The position numbers were made by a program, and so were the translations under genes. Shown here piece by piece: positions 26,998 to 35,719 of a stretch of 64,000 nt of DNA. The notes under the pieces are model-generated. The model saw only the letters and a program-made list of their open reading frames with translations. It did not search any database and had not been told where the DNA came from. Source of the DNA: Janibacter limosus NBRC 16128 (GTDB taxonomy: Bacteria; Actinomycetota; Actinomycetes; Actinomycetales; Dermatophilaceae). The stretch is from contig NZ_BCSS01000009.1 in assembly GCF_001570985.1 (NCBI RefSeq), positions 28,945 through 92,944 on the forward strand, read 5' to 3'. Every line of letters starts with the position of its first letter. Position 1 is the first letter of the stretch.

Positions 26998-27500
26998 GCG
27001 AGACCCAGATCCACCGCATCTTCATCAACGCCACCCCGGAGCGCGTGTGGGAGGCGATCACGACACCGGAGTTCACCCGGCTCTACGGCTACACCGGCGA
27101 CGTGGACTACGACCTCTCCCCCGGCGGCCACTACGAGCACCGGGCGAGCGACGAGATGAAGTCCATGGGCATGCCCGATGTCGTCGTCACCGGAGAGGTC
27201 CTCGAGTCCGACCCGCCTCGCCGGCTCGTCCAGACCTGGGGCCCGGTCTGGATCCAGGACGAGGAGCCGGGCACCGTCACCTGGGACATCGAGCCCACTG
27301 CCGACGGCGCCACCCGGCTCACCCTCACGCACGACCTCACCGGTCGCCCGACGACCGCGGAGCAGGTGGCCGGCAACCCCGACCCGATGGGTGCTGGTGG
27401 CGGCGGCTGGCCGTGGGTCCTCTCCGGGATCAAGTCGGTCCTGGAGACCGGCAAGCCGATGGAGTCCGGCGTGTGGGAGCGGCAGGCCGACGCCGTCTGA
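26994..27500 (+). CDS. SRPBCC (AHSA1/START-like) domain protein
   Basis: 168 residues of the AHSA1 branch of the SRPBCC/START superfamily, a helix-grip fold with a hydrophobic ligand pocket (ATPERVWEAITTPEF at the start; EVLESDPPRRLV in the core; a C-terminal helix GIKSVLETG). Coupled to the ArsR gene by an ATGA overlap; such pairs are widespread in actinobacteria, and the protein is either a ligand carrier or an enzyme controlled by the regulator. Function is not known. Confidence 0.88.
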   Translation: MSETQIHRIFINATPERVWEAITTPEFTRLYGYTGDVDYDLSPGGHYEHRASDEMKSMGMPDVVVTGEVLESDPPRRLVQTWGPVWIQDEEPGTVTWDIEPTADGATRLTLTHDLTGRPTTAEQVAGNPDPMGAGGGGWPWVLSGIKSVLETGKPMESGVWERQADAV

Positions 27501-27530
27501 CGGGAGGCGAAGGGAGGTCGGTCCCCGCGC

Positions 27531-28235
27531 TCAGAGCAGCGCGACGACCACGGGCACGAGGATGCTCGTCAGCAGGGCCGTCAGGCCCATCGCCAGCCCG
27601 GCGAAGGCTCCCTCGACGATGCTGTCGTGCAGCGACCTCGAGGTGCCGACACCGTGCGAGACCGCACCCATCGCGAGGCCACGGACGCGTCGGTCCTGCA
27701 CCCCGAGCCGGTCGAGCAGCCACGGGCCGAAGACGGCCCCGAGCATCCCGGCGAGCATGGTGAAGACTGCGACGAGGGCCGGTACACCGCCGATCCCCTC
27801 GGCGATGGCGATCGCCACGGGGGTGGTGGCGGCCTTGGGCGCGATGGTGTTCTGCAATGCCTCCCCTCCCCCGAGGGCGCGGACGGTGAGGACCGCCGAG
27901 CCGATGGAGACGAGGGCGCCGGCGGGCAGGGCGACGGCCAGGGGCAGGGCCATCTCGCGCAGGTGGTGCGCCTGACGGTGCAACGGGACCGCGAGCGCGA
28001 CCGTCGCCGGCCCGAGGACCAGGTGGATGAGCTGCCCGCCGGTCATGTACGTGTCGTAGTCGATCCCGAGCACGGCGAGCAGGGCGATGATGAGCGCCGC
28101 AGCGACAAGCACCGGTTGGGCGAGCGGGTGGCCGTGGGTGCGCGCGCGCACCCACAGCCCCGCCCGGTAGGCGAGCAGGGTGACGAAGACCCACGTGAGC
28201 GGCGAGCCCCTCAGGAAGTCGAGTGCCTCAGTCAT
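27531..28235 (-). CDS. lrgB: LrgB/CidB family membrane protein
   Basis: 234 residues, about seven to eight membrane spans, with the family motifs TIAPKAATTPVAI and MGAVSHGVGTSR. LrgB works with LrgA; the pair was first described as controlling murein hydrolase export and cell lysis, and in some Firmicutes as a pyruvate uptake system. Overlaps the lrgA-like gene by eight bases, so the two are co-expressed. Confidence 0.92.
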   Translation of the reverse strand: MTEALDFLRGSPLTWVFVTLLAYRAGLWVRARTHGHPLAQPVLVAAALIIALLAVLGIDYDTYMTGGQLIHLVLGPATVALAVPLHRQAHHLREMALPLAVALPAGALVSIGSAVLTVRALGGGEALQNTIAPKAATTPVAIAIAEGIGGVPALVAVFTMLAGMLGAVFGPWLLDRLGVQDRRVRGLAMGAVSHGVGTSRSLHDSIVEGAFAGLAMGLTALLTSILVPVVVALL

Positions 28236-28593
28236 CGACCTCGACCCCCGTCTCGCGTCGTCGGGCCAGCCGCGAGGCCAGCACCGCCACGGTCACCAGG
28301 CCCGCGGCCCAGGAGAGCCCGAGACCACCGGCGATCGGCAGCCACTGCTGCCCGATCTCGCTGGCGTGGACCATGATCCCCACCGAGACGGGTACGAAGA
28401 ACAGCTGCAGGTGCCGCAGCAGCCCGTCGGAGAAGCGCAGGGTGCCCGACTCGGGCCCCGGCCGGCGCAGGGACAGCACCCCGAAGAGGAGCACCATCCC
28501 GACGACCGGGCCGGGGATCGAGATGCCGAGCGAGCGCACCAGGACCTCGCCGACGAGCTGACAACCGAGCACCCACAGGATGCCGTTGATCAT
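28228..28593 (-). CDS. lrgA: LrgA/CidA family holin-like membrane protein
   Basis: 121 residues, four membrane spans. Conserved pattern LVRSLGISIPGPVVGMVLLF and FFVPVSVGIM identifies the CidA/LrgA family. Start chosen at the ATG (MINGIL), since the upstream part of the frame runs into ileS coding sequence. It begins seven bases after the ileS stop codon, so lrgAB could be read from the ileS transcript. The C-terminal tail is cytosolic and charged. Confidence 0.9.
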   Translation of the reverse strand: MINGILWVLGCQLVGEVLVRSLGISIPGPVVGMVLLFGVLSLRRPGPESGTLRFSDGLLRHLQLFFVPVSVGIMVHASEIGQQWLPIAGGLGLSWAAGLVTVAVLASRLARRRETGVEVDD

Positions 28594-28600
28594 CGAGGCG

Positions 28601-31600
28601 TCACAGACGCGTGACCTTGATCCGCACCCGCTCGCTCCCGGAGAGCTCGGTCTCGACGACACCATCGCCCAGGGGCAATGCCTCGAGGTTGGGTGCCGAG
28701 CCGAACTGACCAGCGAGGGTCTCGTCGACGATCAGGCTCTGGTGGGCGACGGTCGCCTCCCACACCGGCTGGCTGCCGGTGATCGTCAGGCTGATCCGGT
28801 CGGAGACCTCCAGGCCGGCCTGCTTGCGGGCGTCCTGCACGGCGCGGACGACATCGCGGGCCAGGCCCTCCGCGGCGAGCTCGTCGGTGACCTCGGTGTC
28901 GAGGACGATGAAGCCACCCACGGAGCCGGGGAGCATCGCGGTGGCGCGCTGGCTCCCTTCGTCATCGGCCGCGACGGTCTCGAGCGTGTACTCGCCCTCG
29001 ACCAGGTCGATGCCGCCAGCGGTCACGGTGCCGTCCTCGGCGACCGACCAGTCCCCGGACTTGGAGCCCTTGATCGCCACCTGCACCTGCTTGCCCAGTC
29101 GCGGGCCGGCGGCGCGGGCGTTGACCGCGAGCTTCTGGCTCACGCCGAACTCCTGCGCGGCAGAGTCGCCGATGTCGAGCAGGCTCACCTGACGGACGTT
29201 GACCTCGTCGGCGATGATCGCGCCGAAGTCGGCGAGCTTCGCCGCGTGGGGCACGACGACCGTGAGGTCGCTCAGCGGCAGGCGGTTGCGCAGCTTGTTG
29301 GCCTTGCGCAGGCCGCTCGCGGAGCTGCAGACGGCGCGGGCGGTGTCCATCGCCACGACGAGGTCGTGGTCGGCGGGCAGCTGCTCGGCCTGCGGCCAGT
29401 CGGCGAGGTGCACGGAGCGCTCCCCCGTCAGGCCGCGCCAGATCTCCTCGGTCGTCAGCGGGAGAAGGGGGGCGGCGACGCGGCAGAGCACCTCGAGCGC
29501 CGTGTAGAGAGTGTCGCAGGCGGCCTCCGCGTCAGCGCGGTTGGAGCCCGTGGCCCAGAAGCGCTCGCGGCTGCGCCGGATGTACCAGTTGGTCAGCACA
29601 TCGGTGAAGCTGCGGGTCGCGTCGCAGGCACCCGCGATGTCGTAGGCGTCCATGCGCGCGGTGGCGTCCTCGACGAACTCGCGCAGCTTGGCCAGCAGGT
29701 ACCGGTCGAGCGGGTCGGTGGAGTCGGTGGACCACTTCGCCTCGTAACCGGACCCGTCAGCACCCCCGAGCGCGTTGGCGTAGAGGGAGAAGAAGGACCA
29801 CGAGCTCCACAGCGGGAGCAGGACCTGACGCACGCCCTCGCGGATGCCCTGCTCGGTGACGACGAGGTTGCCGCCACGCAGGATCGGGCTGGACATGAGG
29901 AACCAGCGCATGGCATCGGCGCCGTCGCGGTCGAAGACCTCGGAGACGTCCGGGTAGTTGCGCAGCGACTTGGACATCTTTTGCCCGTCGTTGCCCAGGA
30001 CGATCCCGTGGCTGATGACGGAGGAGAAGGCCGGACGGTCGAAGAGCGCGGTGGCCAGGATGTGCAGCGTGTAGAACCAGCCGCGCGTCTGACCGATGTA
30101 CTCGACGATGAAGTCGCCCGGGAAGTGGTGCTCGAACCAGTCGGCATTCTCGAAGGGGTAGTGCACCTGGGCATAGCTCATCGACCCGGAGTCGAACCAC
30201 ACGTCCAGGACGTCCTCGACGCGGCGCATCGTGCTCTTGCCGGTCGGGTCGTCGGGGTTGGGCCGGGTCAGGTCGTCGACGAAGGGACGGTGCAGGTCGG
30301 GCTCACCGTCGGCACCGAGTGGGAGGCGGCCGAAGTCGCGCTCGATCTCCTCGAAGGAGCCGTAGACGTCCAGACGGGGGTAGGCCGGGTCGTCCGACTT
30401 CCACACCGGCACCGGGCTGCCCCAGAAGCGGTTGCGGGTGATCGACCAGTCGCGCGCATTTTCCAGCCACTTGCCGAACTGACCGTGCTTGACGTGCTCG
30501 GGCGTCCAGGTGATCTGCTCGTTGTTGGCGAGCATCTTGTCCTTGATCGCCGTGACCTCGACGAACCAGGACTCGACGCCCTTGTAGATCAGCGGCTGGC
30601 GGCAGCGCCAGCAGTGCGGGTAGGAGTGCTCGTAGGTCTCGCGGCGCAGCAGGATCGTGCCGGGGCTGACCGAGTCGGCCTGCTCCCCTCGCGTGGTCGC
30701 CTTGAGCGCGTCGATGATCGGGCCATTGGCGTCGAAGACGAGCAGGCCGGCGTAGTCGGTGACGGGCGCGGTGAAGGTGCCGTCCTTGGCCACCGGCATG
30801 ACGGCCTCGATGCCCTCACGGTCGGTGACCTCCTTGTCGACCTCACCGAAGGCGCCGGCGGTGTGGACCATGCCCGTGCCGTCGGTGGTCGTGACGGCGT
30901 CGTCCGCGGCGACGACGCGGAAGGCGCCAGCGTGACCGGCGTAGTACGACATCGGCGGGGTGTAGGTGCGGCCCAGGAGCTGCGCACCGGTGTAGCGGCC
31001 GACGATGCTCGGCTCCTCGCCCAGCTCGCGGGCGTAGTGGGTCAGACGGGCCTCGGCGAGCACGTACTTGGCGGTGCTCCCGTCGACACCGGGGACCGGC
31101 GCCTCGACGACGACGTAGTCGATCTCGGAGCCGACCATGACCGCCAGGTGGCTCGGGAGGGTCCACGGGGTCGTCGTCCAGACGAGCAGGTGGGCGCCGT
31201 CGAGCACCGGGTCCTCGCCGGTCGTGTCCATCTGCAGACCGACGGTGACCGCCGGGTCCTGGCGCTGCTGGTAGACGTCGTCATCCATCCGCAGCTCGTG
31301 GTTGGACAGCGGCGTCTCGTCCTGCCAGCAGTACGGCAGCACGCGGAAGCCCTCGTAGACCAGGCCCTTGTCGTACATCGACTTGAAGGCCCAGATGACC
31401 GACTCCATGAAGCCGGGGTTGAGCGTCTTGTAGTCGTTGTCGAAGTCGACCCAGCGCGCCTGCCGGGTGACGTAGTCACGCCAGTCACCCGTGTACTTCA
31501 GCACCGACTCGCGGCAGACCTCGTTGAACTTCTCGATGCCGAGCTCGCGGATCTCGTCGGTCGTCTTCAGCCCGAGCTGGCGCATCGCCTCGAGCTCGGC

Positions 31601-31912
31601 CGGCAGACCGTGGGTGTCCCAGCCGAAGCGCCGCTCGACGCGCTTGCCGCGCATCGTCTGGTAGCGCGGGACGACGTCCTTGACGTAGCCGGTGAGCAGA
31701 TGGCCGTAGTGCGGCAGACCGTTGGCGAAGGGGGGTCCGTCGTAGAAGACGAACTCGTTGGCCCCGTCCTCTCCGGTCTCGCGCGCGTCGATCGAGGCCT
31801 GGAAGGTCCCGTCGGCCTCCCAGTAGCTCAGGACCTGCTTCTCGAGGTCGGGAAAGCTGGGGGACGTGACGACGGTGGTCGCGTCAGTGGTGGAGACCTT
31901 GGGGTAGGTCAT
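28601..31912 (-). CDS. ileS: Isoleucyl-tRNA synthetase
   Basis: About 1103 residues. Charges tRNA-Ile; class Ia synthetase. [12 protein letters not shown] is the HIGH motif (near residues 60-70), followed by a CP1 editing domain, KMSKS near the middle ([13 protein letters not shown]), and an extended C-terminus. The DNDYKTL and CWRCRQP stretches match the eukaryote-like IleRS branch common in actinobacteria. I chose the ATG (MTYPKV) with GGAG eight bases upstream; an ATG 11 codons earlier is also open. Controlled by a T-box leader immediately upstream. Confidence 0.96.
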   Translation of the reverse strand: MTYPKVSTTDATTVVTSPSFPDLEKQVLSYWEADGTFQASIDARETGEDGANEFVFYDGPPFANGLPHYGHLLTGYVKDVVPRYQTMRGKRVERRFGWDTHGLPAELEAMRQLGLKTTDEIRELGIEKFNEVCRESVLKYTGDWRDYVTRQARWVDFDNDYKTLNPGFMESVIWAFKSMYDKGLVYEGFRVLPYCWQDETPLSNHELRMDDDVYQQRQDPAVTVGLQMDTTGEDPVLDGAHLLVWTTTPWTLPSHLAVMVGSEIDYVVVEAPVPGVDGSTAKYVLAEARLTHYARELGEEPSIVGRYTGAQLLGRTYTPPMSYYAGHAGAFRVVAADDAVTTTDGTGMVHTAGAFGEVDKEVTDREGIEAVMPVAKDGTFTAPVTDYAGLLVFDANGPIIDALKATTRGEQADSVSPGTILLRRETYEHSYPHCWRCRQPLIYKGVESWFVEVTAIKDKMLANNEQITWTPEHVKHGQFGKWLENARDWSITRNRFWGSPVPVWKSDDPAYPRLDVYGSFEEIERDFGRLPLGADGEPDLHRPFVDDLTRPNPDDPTGKSTMRRVEDVLDVWFDSGSMSYAQVHYPFENADWFEHHFPGDFIVEYIGQTRGWFYTLHILATALFDRPAFSSVISHGIVLGNDGQKMSKSLRNYPDVSEVFDRDGADAMRWFLMSSPILRGGNLVVTEQGIREGVRQVLLPLWSSWSFFSLYANALGGADGSGYEAKWSTDSTDPLDRYLLAKLREFVEDATARMDAYDIAGACDATRSFTDVLTNWYIRRSRERFWATGSNRADAEAACDTLYTALEVLCRVAAPLLPLTTEEIWRGLTGERSVHLADWPQAEQLPADHDLVVAMDTARAVCSSASGLRKANKLRNRLPLSDLTVVVPHAAKLADFGAIIADEVNVRQVSLLDIGDSAAQEFGVSQKLAVNARAAGPRLGKQVQVAIKGSKSGDWSVAEDGTVTAGGIDLVEGEYTLETVAADDEGSQRATAMLPGSVGGFIVLDTEVTDELAAEGLARDVVRAVQDARKQAGLEVSDRISLTITGSQPVWEATVAHQSLIVDETLAGQFGSAPNLEALPLGDGVVETELSGSERVRIKVTRL

Positions 31913-31959
31913 CGCTGCGGCTCCGGGGGTGCTCGGCGTGGTCATTGCCACGAGGACGA

Positions 31960-32125
31960 TGGCTGGGCCACCGCGGTACCACCCCGCTTGTCCACCCCCA
32001 ACGCGAGCGAAGGGGGGAGACCGCTCTTGGTCGATCGGCCGTCACGTGACCATCCGTCCGGGTCTAGTGAGGATCAACGCCCTGTGTGGGGCCGATCCCG
32101 TTCTTCCGGAGGCTCGCCGCTGATG
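31960..32125 (-). promoter_or_regulatory. T-box leader of ileS
   Basis: Read on the minus strand, GGGGTGGTACCGCGG (complement of 31971-31986) is the conserved T-box bulge sequence that pairs with the uncharged tRNA acceptor end. Upstream lie ACTAGACCCGGACGG and GGAAGAACGGGATCGG, which resemble the short-Stem-I translational T-boxes described for actinobacterial ileS. An ATC isoleucine codon in the second segment (complement of 32094-32096) is a candidate specifier. No terminator hairpin is seen, suggesting control of translation. TACACT (complement of 32150-32155) is a possible -10 box. Confidence 0.8.
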
Positions 32126-32172
32126 ACGGCTCGAGCGCCTGTGGGCCCCAGTGTAGCCCCGGGGTAGCATGG

Positions 32173-32320
32173 GCCTCGCACTGCCGAGAGGCAGTCGCGA
32201 CCCAGACGGGGGAAGCCGGTGTGACTCCGGCGCTGACCCGCAACCGTGAGCCGTCCGTCGGCGAGCCGGAGCACCCATGGATCGCGAGGCTCCGCCACAC
32301 CCGTCGAGGACCACGGGTCG
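32173..32320 (+). promoter_or_regulatory. Cobalamin riboswitch
   Basis: The P1 arms GCCTCGC (32173-32179) and GCGAGGC (32284-32290) enclose the hallmark core GGGGAAGCCGGTG...ACTCCGGCGCTGACCCGCAACCGTGA of B12-sensing RNAs. The B12-box region is a variant (GAGCACCCATGG). A further stem with arms ACCCGT and ACGGGT (32299-32318) lies between aptamer and start codon and could be the expression platform. It should reduce expression of the downstream five-gene operon when adenosyl- or methylcobalamin is abundant. Confidence 0.88.
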
Positions 32321-32385
32321 AGCCCCAGACGCACTCCGCGCCCGGGTCACGACCACCAGGTCCCCGCCCGAAAGGTCGCTCCACG

Positions 32386-33660
32386 ATGCGTTCGCTCCCT
32401 TCGCTCGCCCTCACCGCCACGATCGGCGTCGCCGGTCTGGCCCTGGCACCCGCTGCCTCGGCGGCCACTCCCGACGACTCCGTCGCCTACCTCGCCGCCC
32501 AGCTCGAGGCCGGCGACGACCGACTCGTCGTCGAGTCGGGCGGACAGTCCTATGACGACCTCGGGCTGACCATTGACGCGGTCCTGGGCATGTCAGCGGC
32601 TGGTACCGGGGGCGACGCCTCCGCGGCGGCCACCGACTACGTCGTCGCCAATGCCGGCAGCTACTACGGCTTCGGCGAGGAGATCTACTCCGCGGCCAAC
32701 GGCAAGCTGCTCACCTTCGCCAGCGCCCGTGGCCTGGACCCCCGCTCCCTCGGCGGTGTCGACCTCGTCGCGCAGCAGCTTTCGCTCGAGGCCGACACCG
32801 GCCAGTTCGTCGACCAGTCCCAGTGGGGCGACTACTCCAACACCCTGGGCCAGTCCTTCGGGATCATCGGCCTGAAGCGGGCCGGCACCAACCCCACGCC
32901 CGCATCGATCGACTTCCTCCTCGCGCAGCAGTGCGACGACGGCGGCTTCAGCCTCGAGTTCAAGGACGGCTGCATCTCCGACCCCGACGCCACCTCGACG
33001 GCCGTCCAGGCGCTCGACGTCGTCGGCGGCCACGACGCCGCGGTGCAGGACGCGGCCGACTACCTCGAGGCTCGCCAGGACAGCAGCGGCGGTGTCGGCG
33101 GCGGCTCGACCACCGAGGGCAGCAATGCCAACAGCACCGGGCTCGCCGCGACCGCCCTGCGCATCGCCGGGCGCGACGACACCCGCGCCCAGGCCCTCGC
33201 CTATCTCGACACGCTGACCTTCGGGTGCGACACCCCCGCACTCGCCGGCGCCGTCGCCTACAACCGGGCCGACTTCGACGCTGCCGTGGCCAAGGGAGCC
33301 CAGGCGGCGCCCGACGGCACCATCACCCGCTCCACCACCCAGGCACTGCTCGGCCGCACCGACCAGTCCTATGCCACCGTCACCTCCGCCGGCCAGGCCG
33401 CGGCCACCCCGGACCTCGACTGCGCCGCGCCGGCCCCCGGCGACGACACGGACGCCGGCTCCGGCGACAGCGACGACACGGGCACGGGCACGGGCACGGG
33501 CACGGATGAGCCCGTCGCCCAGCCCGAGATCCCCGCGGTCGTGCAGACCGACGGGGTCACCTCCACCACCCCCGTCTGGGCCCTGGGTCTGGGCACCGGC
33601 CTCCTCGCCGTCGGCGTGACCCTCGCGGCGCGGCGCCGGGCGGTTGCGCGGGTGCGCTGA
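32386..33660 (+). CDS. Surface-anchored alpha-barrel protein, transcobalamin alpha-domain-like
   Basis: 424 residues. Signal peptide cleaved near AASA/A (about 26). Residues 30-340 are helical repeats of the prenyltransferase/squalene-cyclase type, with QQCDDGGFSLEF near 181-192 and SSGGVGGGS near 233-241 as QxxDGGF-like turns, and four Cys (183, 196, 281, 346) that could form disulfides. A Thr/Gly/Asp-rich linker with a TGTGTG run follows, then a C-terminal membrane segment (about 396-414) and RRR, so it is held on the outer face of the membrane. Animal B12 carriers use the same alpha6-alpha6 barrel. Located directly behind the cobalamin riboswitch; a B12-binding role is inference. Confidence 0.72.
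   Translation: MRSLPSLALTATIGVAGLALAPAASAATPDDSVAYLAAQLEAGDDRLVVESGGQSYDDLGLTIDAVLGMSAAGTGGDASAAATDYVVANAGSYYGFGEEIYSAANGKLLTFASARGLDPRSLGGVDLVAQQLSLEADTGQFVDQSQWGDYSNTLGQSFGIIGLKRAGTNPTPASIDFLLAQQCDDGGFSLEFKDGCISDPDATSTAVQALDVVGGHDAAVQDAADYLEARQDSSGGVGGGSTTEGSNANSTGLAATALRIAGRDDTRAQALAYLDTLTFGCDTPALAGAVAYNRADFDAAVAKGAQAAPDGTITRSTTQALLGRTDQSYATVTSAGQAAATPDLDCAAPAPGDDTDAGSGDSDDTGTGTGTGTDEPVAQPEIPAVVQTDGVTSTTPVWALGLGTGLLAVGVTLAARRRAVARVR
33481..33504 (+). repeat. Four tandem copies of GGCACG inside the alpha-barrel gene
   Basis: Exact hexanucleotide repeat coding a Gly-Thr run in the flexible linker before the membrane anchor. Copy-number slippage would change linker length by two residues without a frameshift. 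Confidence 0.8.
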
Positions 33661-34583
33661 TGCGGCGACTGCTCGCCGGTCTCGGCGTGACCGCTCTCCT
33701 CACGGGGGGCGGTCTCGCCCTGTCCTCCCCCGCCCAGGCGGCTGCCTGCAATGGCACGAGCGGCGTGACCGTCGTGGTGCAGAGCGCCACGTCGACCGAT
33801 GTGCGCTGCGCGGCGGGCGACCCCGCCACGGCCGGTGCGGCCCTGGAGTCCGCCGGCTTCGCGGTCGAGCGCGTGCAGAACCAGCCCGGCGCCGTCTGCA
33901 CGATCAACGGACTGCCCAACATCTCCTGCGGTCGCATGCCCCCGGCCGACAACTACTGGGCCTTCCACCACGCGAGCGCGGGTGGGCCCTGGCAGTACTC
34001 CAGCTCCGGCATCTACCTGCACGACCCGGCACCGGGCAGCGCCGTGGCATTCCGCCTGGGCACCAATGCGTCCCCGAGCGTGGCGCCGCCCGCGGCAGCC
34101 TCGACGTCGACGGCGAAGCCCTCGTCCAGCACCATGGCTGCACCGACGACCTCCGCACCGCGGGCGAGCACCGACCCTGCCGGCGGTGGATCCACCGCGG
34201 CACCCAGCGGCGGCTCGACACAGGGCCCGGGGCGCACGTCGTCGCAGGGTGCTCCTGCTGCGTCGTCCACCCAGGGCACGTCAGCCGCCTCCTCGGCGGC
34301 CTCGTCGTCGGCCCGGGCCTCCGCGTCCAAGGACAAGGCCTCGAAGAAGGCCGAGGCGGCAGCCGTCCGGAAGAAGGCCAAGGACAAGAAGTCCTCGACG
34401 TCCAGCACCTCCGGCACCGCGACCGCGTCCTCGACGAGCGGCGTCGATGGTGAGACCACCAGTGCCGCAGGGGCCGAGTCCGACTCCGGCAGCGGCGCGC
34501 TCGTGCCCACCGCCATCGGTGGCGGTTTGCTCGTCGTCCTCGGCGGCGGCGCCCTCACCATGGCACGACGCCGGGAACACTGA
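33660..34583 (+). CDS. Surface-anchored DUF4430-like protein, transcobalamin beta-domain-like
   Basis: 307 residues. Signal peptide (about 1-28), then a small beta-rich domain (30-135) with four Cys (30, 50, 80, 90) and the stretch NYWAFHHASAGGPWQYSS..GIYLHDP, which resembles the C-terminal beta domain of transcobalamin/intrinsic factor (DUF4430). A long Ser/Thr/Ala-rich and Lys-rich stalk (about 136-275) leads to a C-terminal membrane helix and RRREH. The start overlaps the previous stop codon by one base (TGATG). It is probably exposed beside the alpha-barrel protein and cooperates with it. Function inferred from domain and riboswitch. Confidence 0.7.
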   Translation: MRRLLAGLGVTALLTGGGLALSSPAQAAACNGTSGVTVVVQSATSTDVRCAAGDPATAGAALESAGFAVERVQNQPGAVCTINGLPNISCGRMPPADNYWAFHHASAGGPWQYSSSGIYLHDPAPGSAVAFRLGTNASPSVAPPAAASTSTAKPSSSTMAAPTTSAPRASTDPAGGGSTAAPSGGSTQGPGRTSSQGAPAASSTQGTSAASSAASSSARASASKDKASKKAEAAAVRKKAKDKKSSTSSTSGTATASSTSGVDGETTSAAGAESDSGSGALVPTAIGGGLLVVLGGGALTMARRREH

Positions 34584-34591
34584 CCCCCTTC

Positions 34592-35719
34592 GTGCTCTCC
34601 TCGACACCGCGGGCCGTCCACCCCGGGGCCTGGTGGCTCTGGGCCATCGGCCTCGCGGTGGCGGTCTCGCAGACGACCAACCCGCTCGTGCTGCTGCTCG
34701 CGGCGGCGGTGGTGACCTTCGTCGTCATGGCCCGACGGGCCAACACCCCGTGGGCGCGCGCCTTCACCCTCTATGCCGTGCTCGGCGGCTTCATCATCGT
34801 CCTGCGGGTGCTCCTGCACATCCTCGTCGGCCTCAAGTGGGGCGAGATCGTCCTGGTGCCGCTGCCCGAGATCGAGCTGCCGGGCTGGGCCGCCGGGATC
34901 AACCTGCTGGGCGACCTGCGACTCGAGGGACTGCTCGCGGCCCTCTTCGAGGGGATGCGGCTGGCCGCGATGATCCTGTGCGTCGGCGCCGCCAATGCCC
35001 TGGCCGACCCCAAGCGGCTGCTCGCCGCACTGCCGGGCGCCCTGCAGGAGATCGGGACCGCGATCGTCGTCGCGATCAGCGTCGCGCCGCAGCTCGCCGA
35101 GTCGGTGCGTCGCGTGCACCGGGCCCGGCTGCTGCGCGGGGACAGCGCACGCGGGCTGCGCTCCATCCGCCGCGTCGCGATGCCCGTCCTGGAGGACACC
35201 CTCGAGCGGTCGATGGCGCTGGCCGCCTCGATGGACTCGCGCGGCTACGGTCGCCGCGGCGAGACCTCCCCCGCCCGGCACCAGCTCACCGGGCTGCTCA
35301 CGCTCGGTGGCCTGCTCGGCATGGCGGTCGGCAGCTACGGCCTGCTCGACGCGACGAGCCCCGACTGGATGGGGCTGCCCCTCCTGCTCGTCGGCGTCGT
35401 CCTCGGCGCCCTGGGTCTGGCCAGCGGGTCCGCAGCCGTCTCCCGCACGACCTACCGGCCCTCCCCCTGGCGCACCCCGGAGACCGTGACCGCGATGTGC
35501 GGGCTGCTGGCTGCGGTGGCGGCACTGGCGAGCGCACACTGGGAGCCGAGGGCCCTCACCATGCCGCTGTCACCGCTCGGGGCGCCCCCGCTGCCGTGGG
35601 CCCTCACCCTGGGGCTGCTCATCGCGCTCCTGCCGGCTGCGCTCACGCCGCCCCCACCGGTGACCCGCGAGCGCGACCGCGTCCGACGGACCACCACGAC
35701 CGAAGGGAGCCACTCATGA
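34592..35719 (+). CDS. ECF transporter transmembrane component EcfT
   Basis: 375 residues. Hydrophobic helices surround the cytoplasmic coupling helices, recognised by GDSARGLRSI and the ASMDSRGYGRR motif (the two Ala-Arg-Gly-type signatures that dock on the EcfA ATPases). EcfT links the ATPases to the substrate-binding S component. The C-terminal third is longer than in typical EcfT and contains extra membrane segments. GTG start eight bases after the beta-domain gene; overlaps the ATPase gene by four bases. Confidence 0.88.
   Translation: MLSSTPRAVHPGAWWLWAIGLAVAVSQTTNPLVLLLAAAVVTFVVMARRANTPWARAFTLYAVLGGFIIVLRVLLHILVGLKWGEIVLVPLPEIELPGWAAGINLLGDLRLEGLLAALFEGMRLAAMILCVGAANALADPKRLLAALPGALQEIGTAIVVAISVAPQLAESVRRVHRARLLRGDSARGLRSIRRVAMPVLEDTLERSMALAASMDSRGYGRRGETSPARHQLTGLLTLGGLLGMAVGSYGLLDATSPDWMGLPLLLVGVVLGALGLASGSAAVSRTTYRPSPWRTPETVTAMCGLLAAVAALASAHWEPRALTMPLSPLGAPPLPWALTLGLLIALLPAALTPPPPVTRERDRVRRTTTTEGSHS

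Noticed and set aside
33799..35715. Plus-strand frame joining the DUF4430-like and EcfT regions into the ATPase gene
   Set aside because: The sequence before the ATPase ATG is Arg/Pro-rich noise in the wrong frame of two well-supported exported/membrane proteins.
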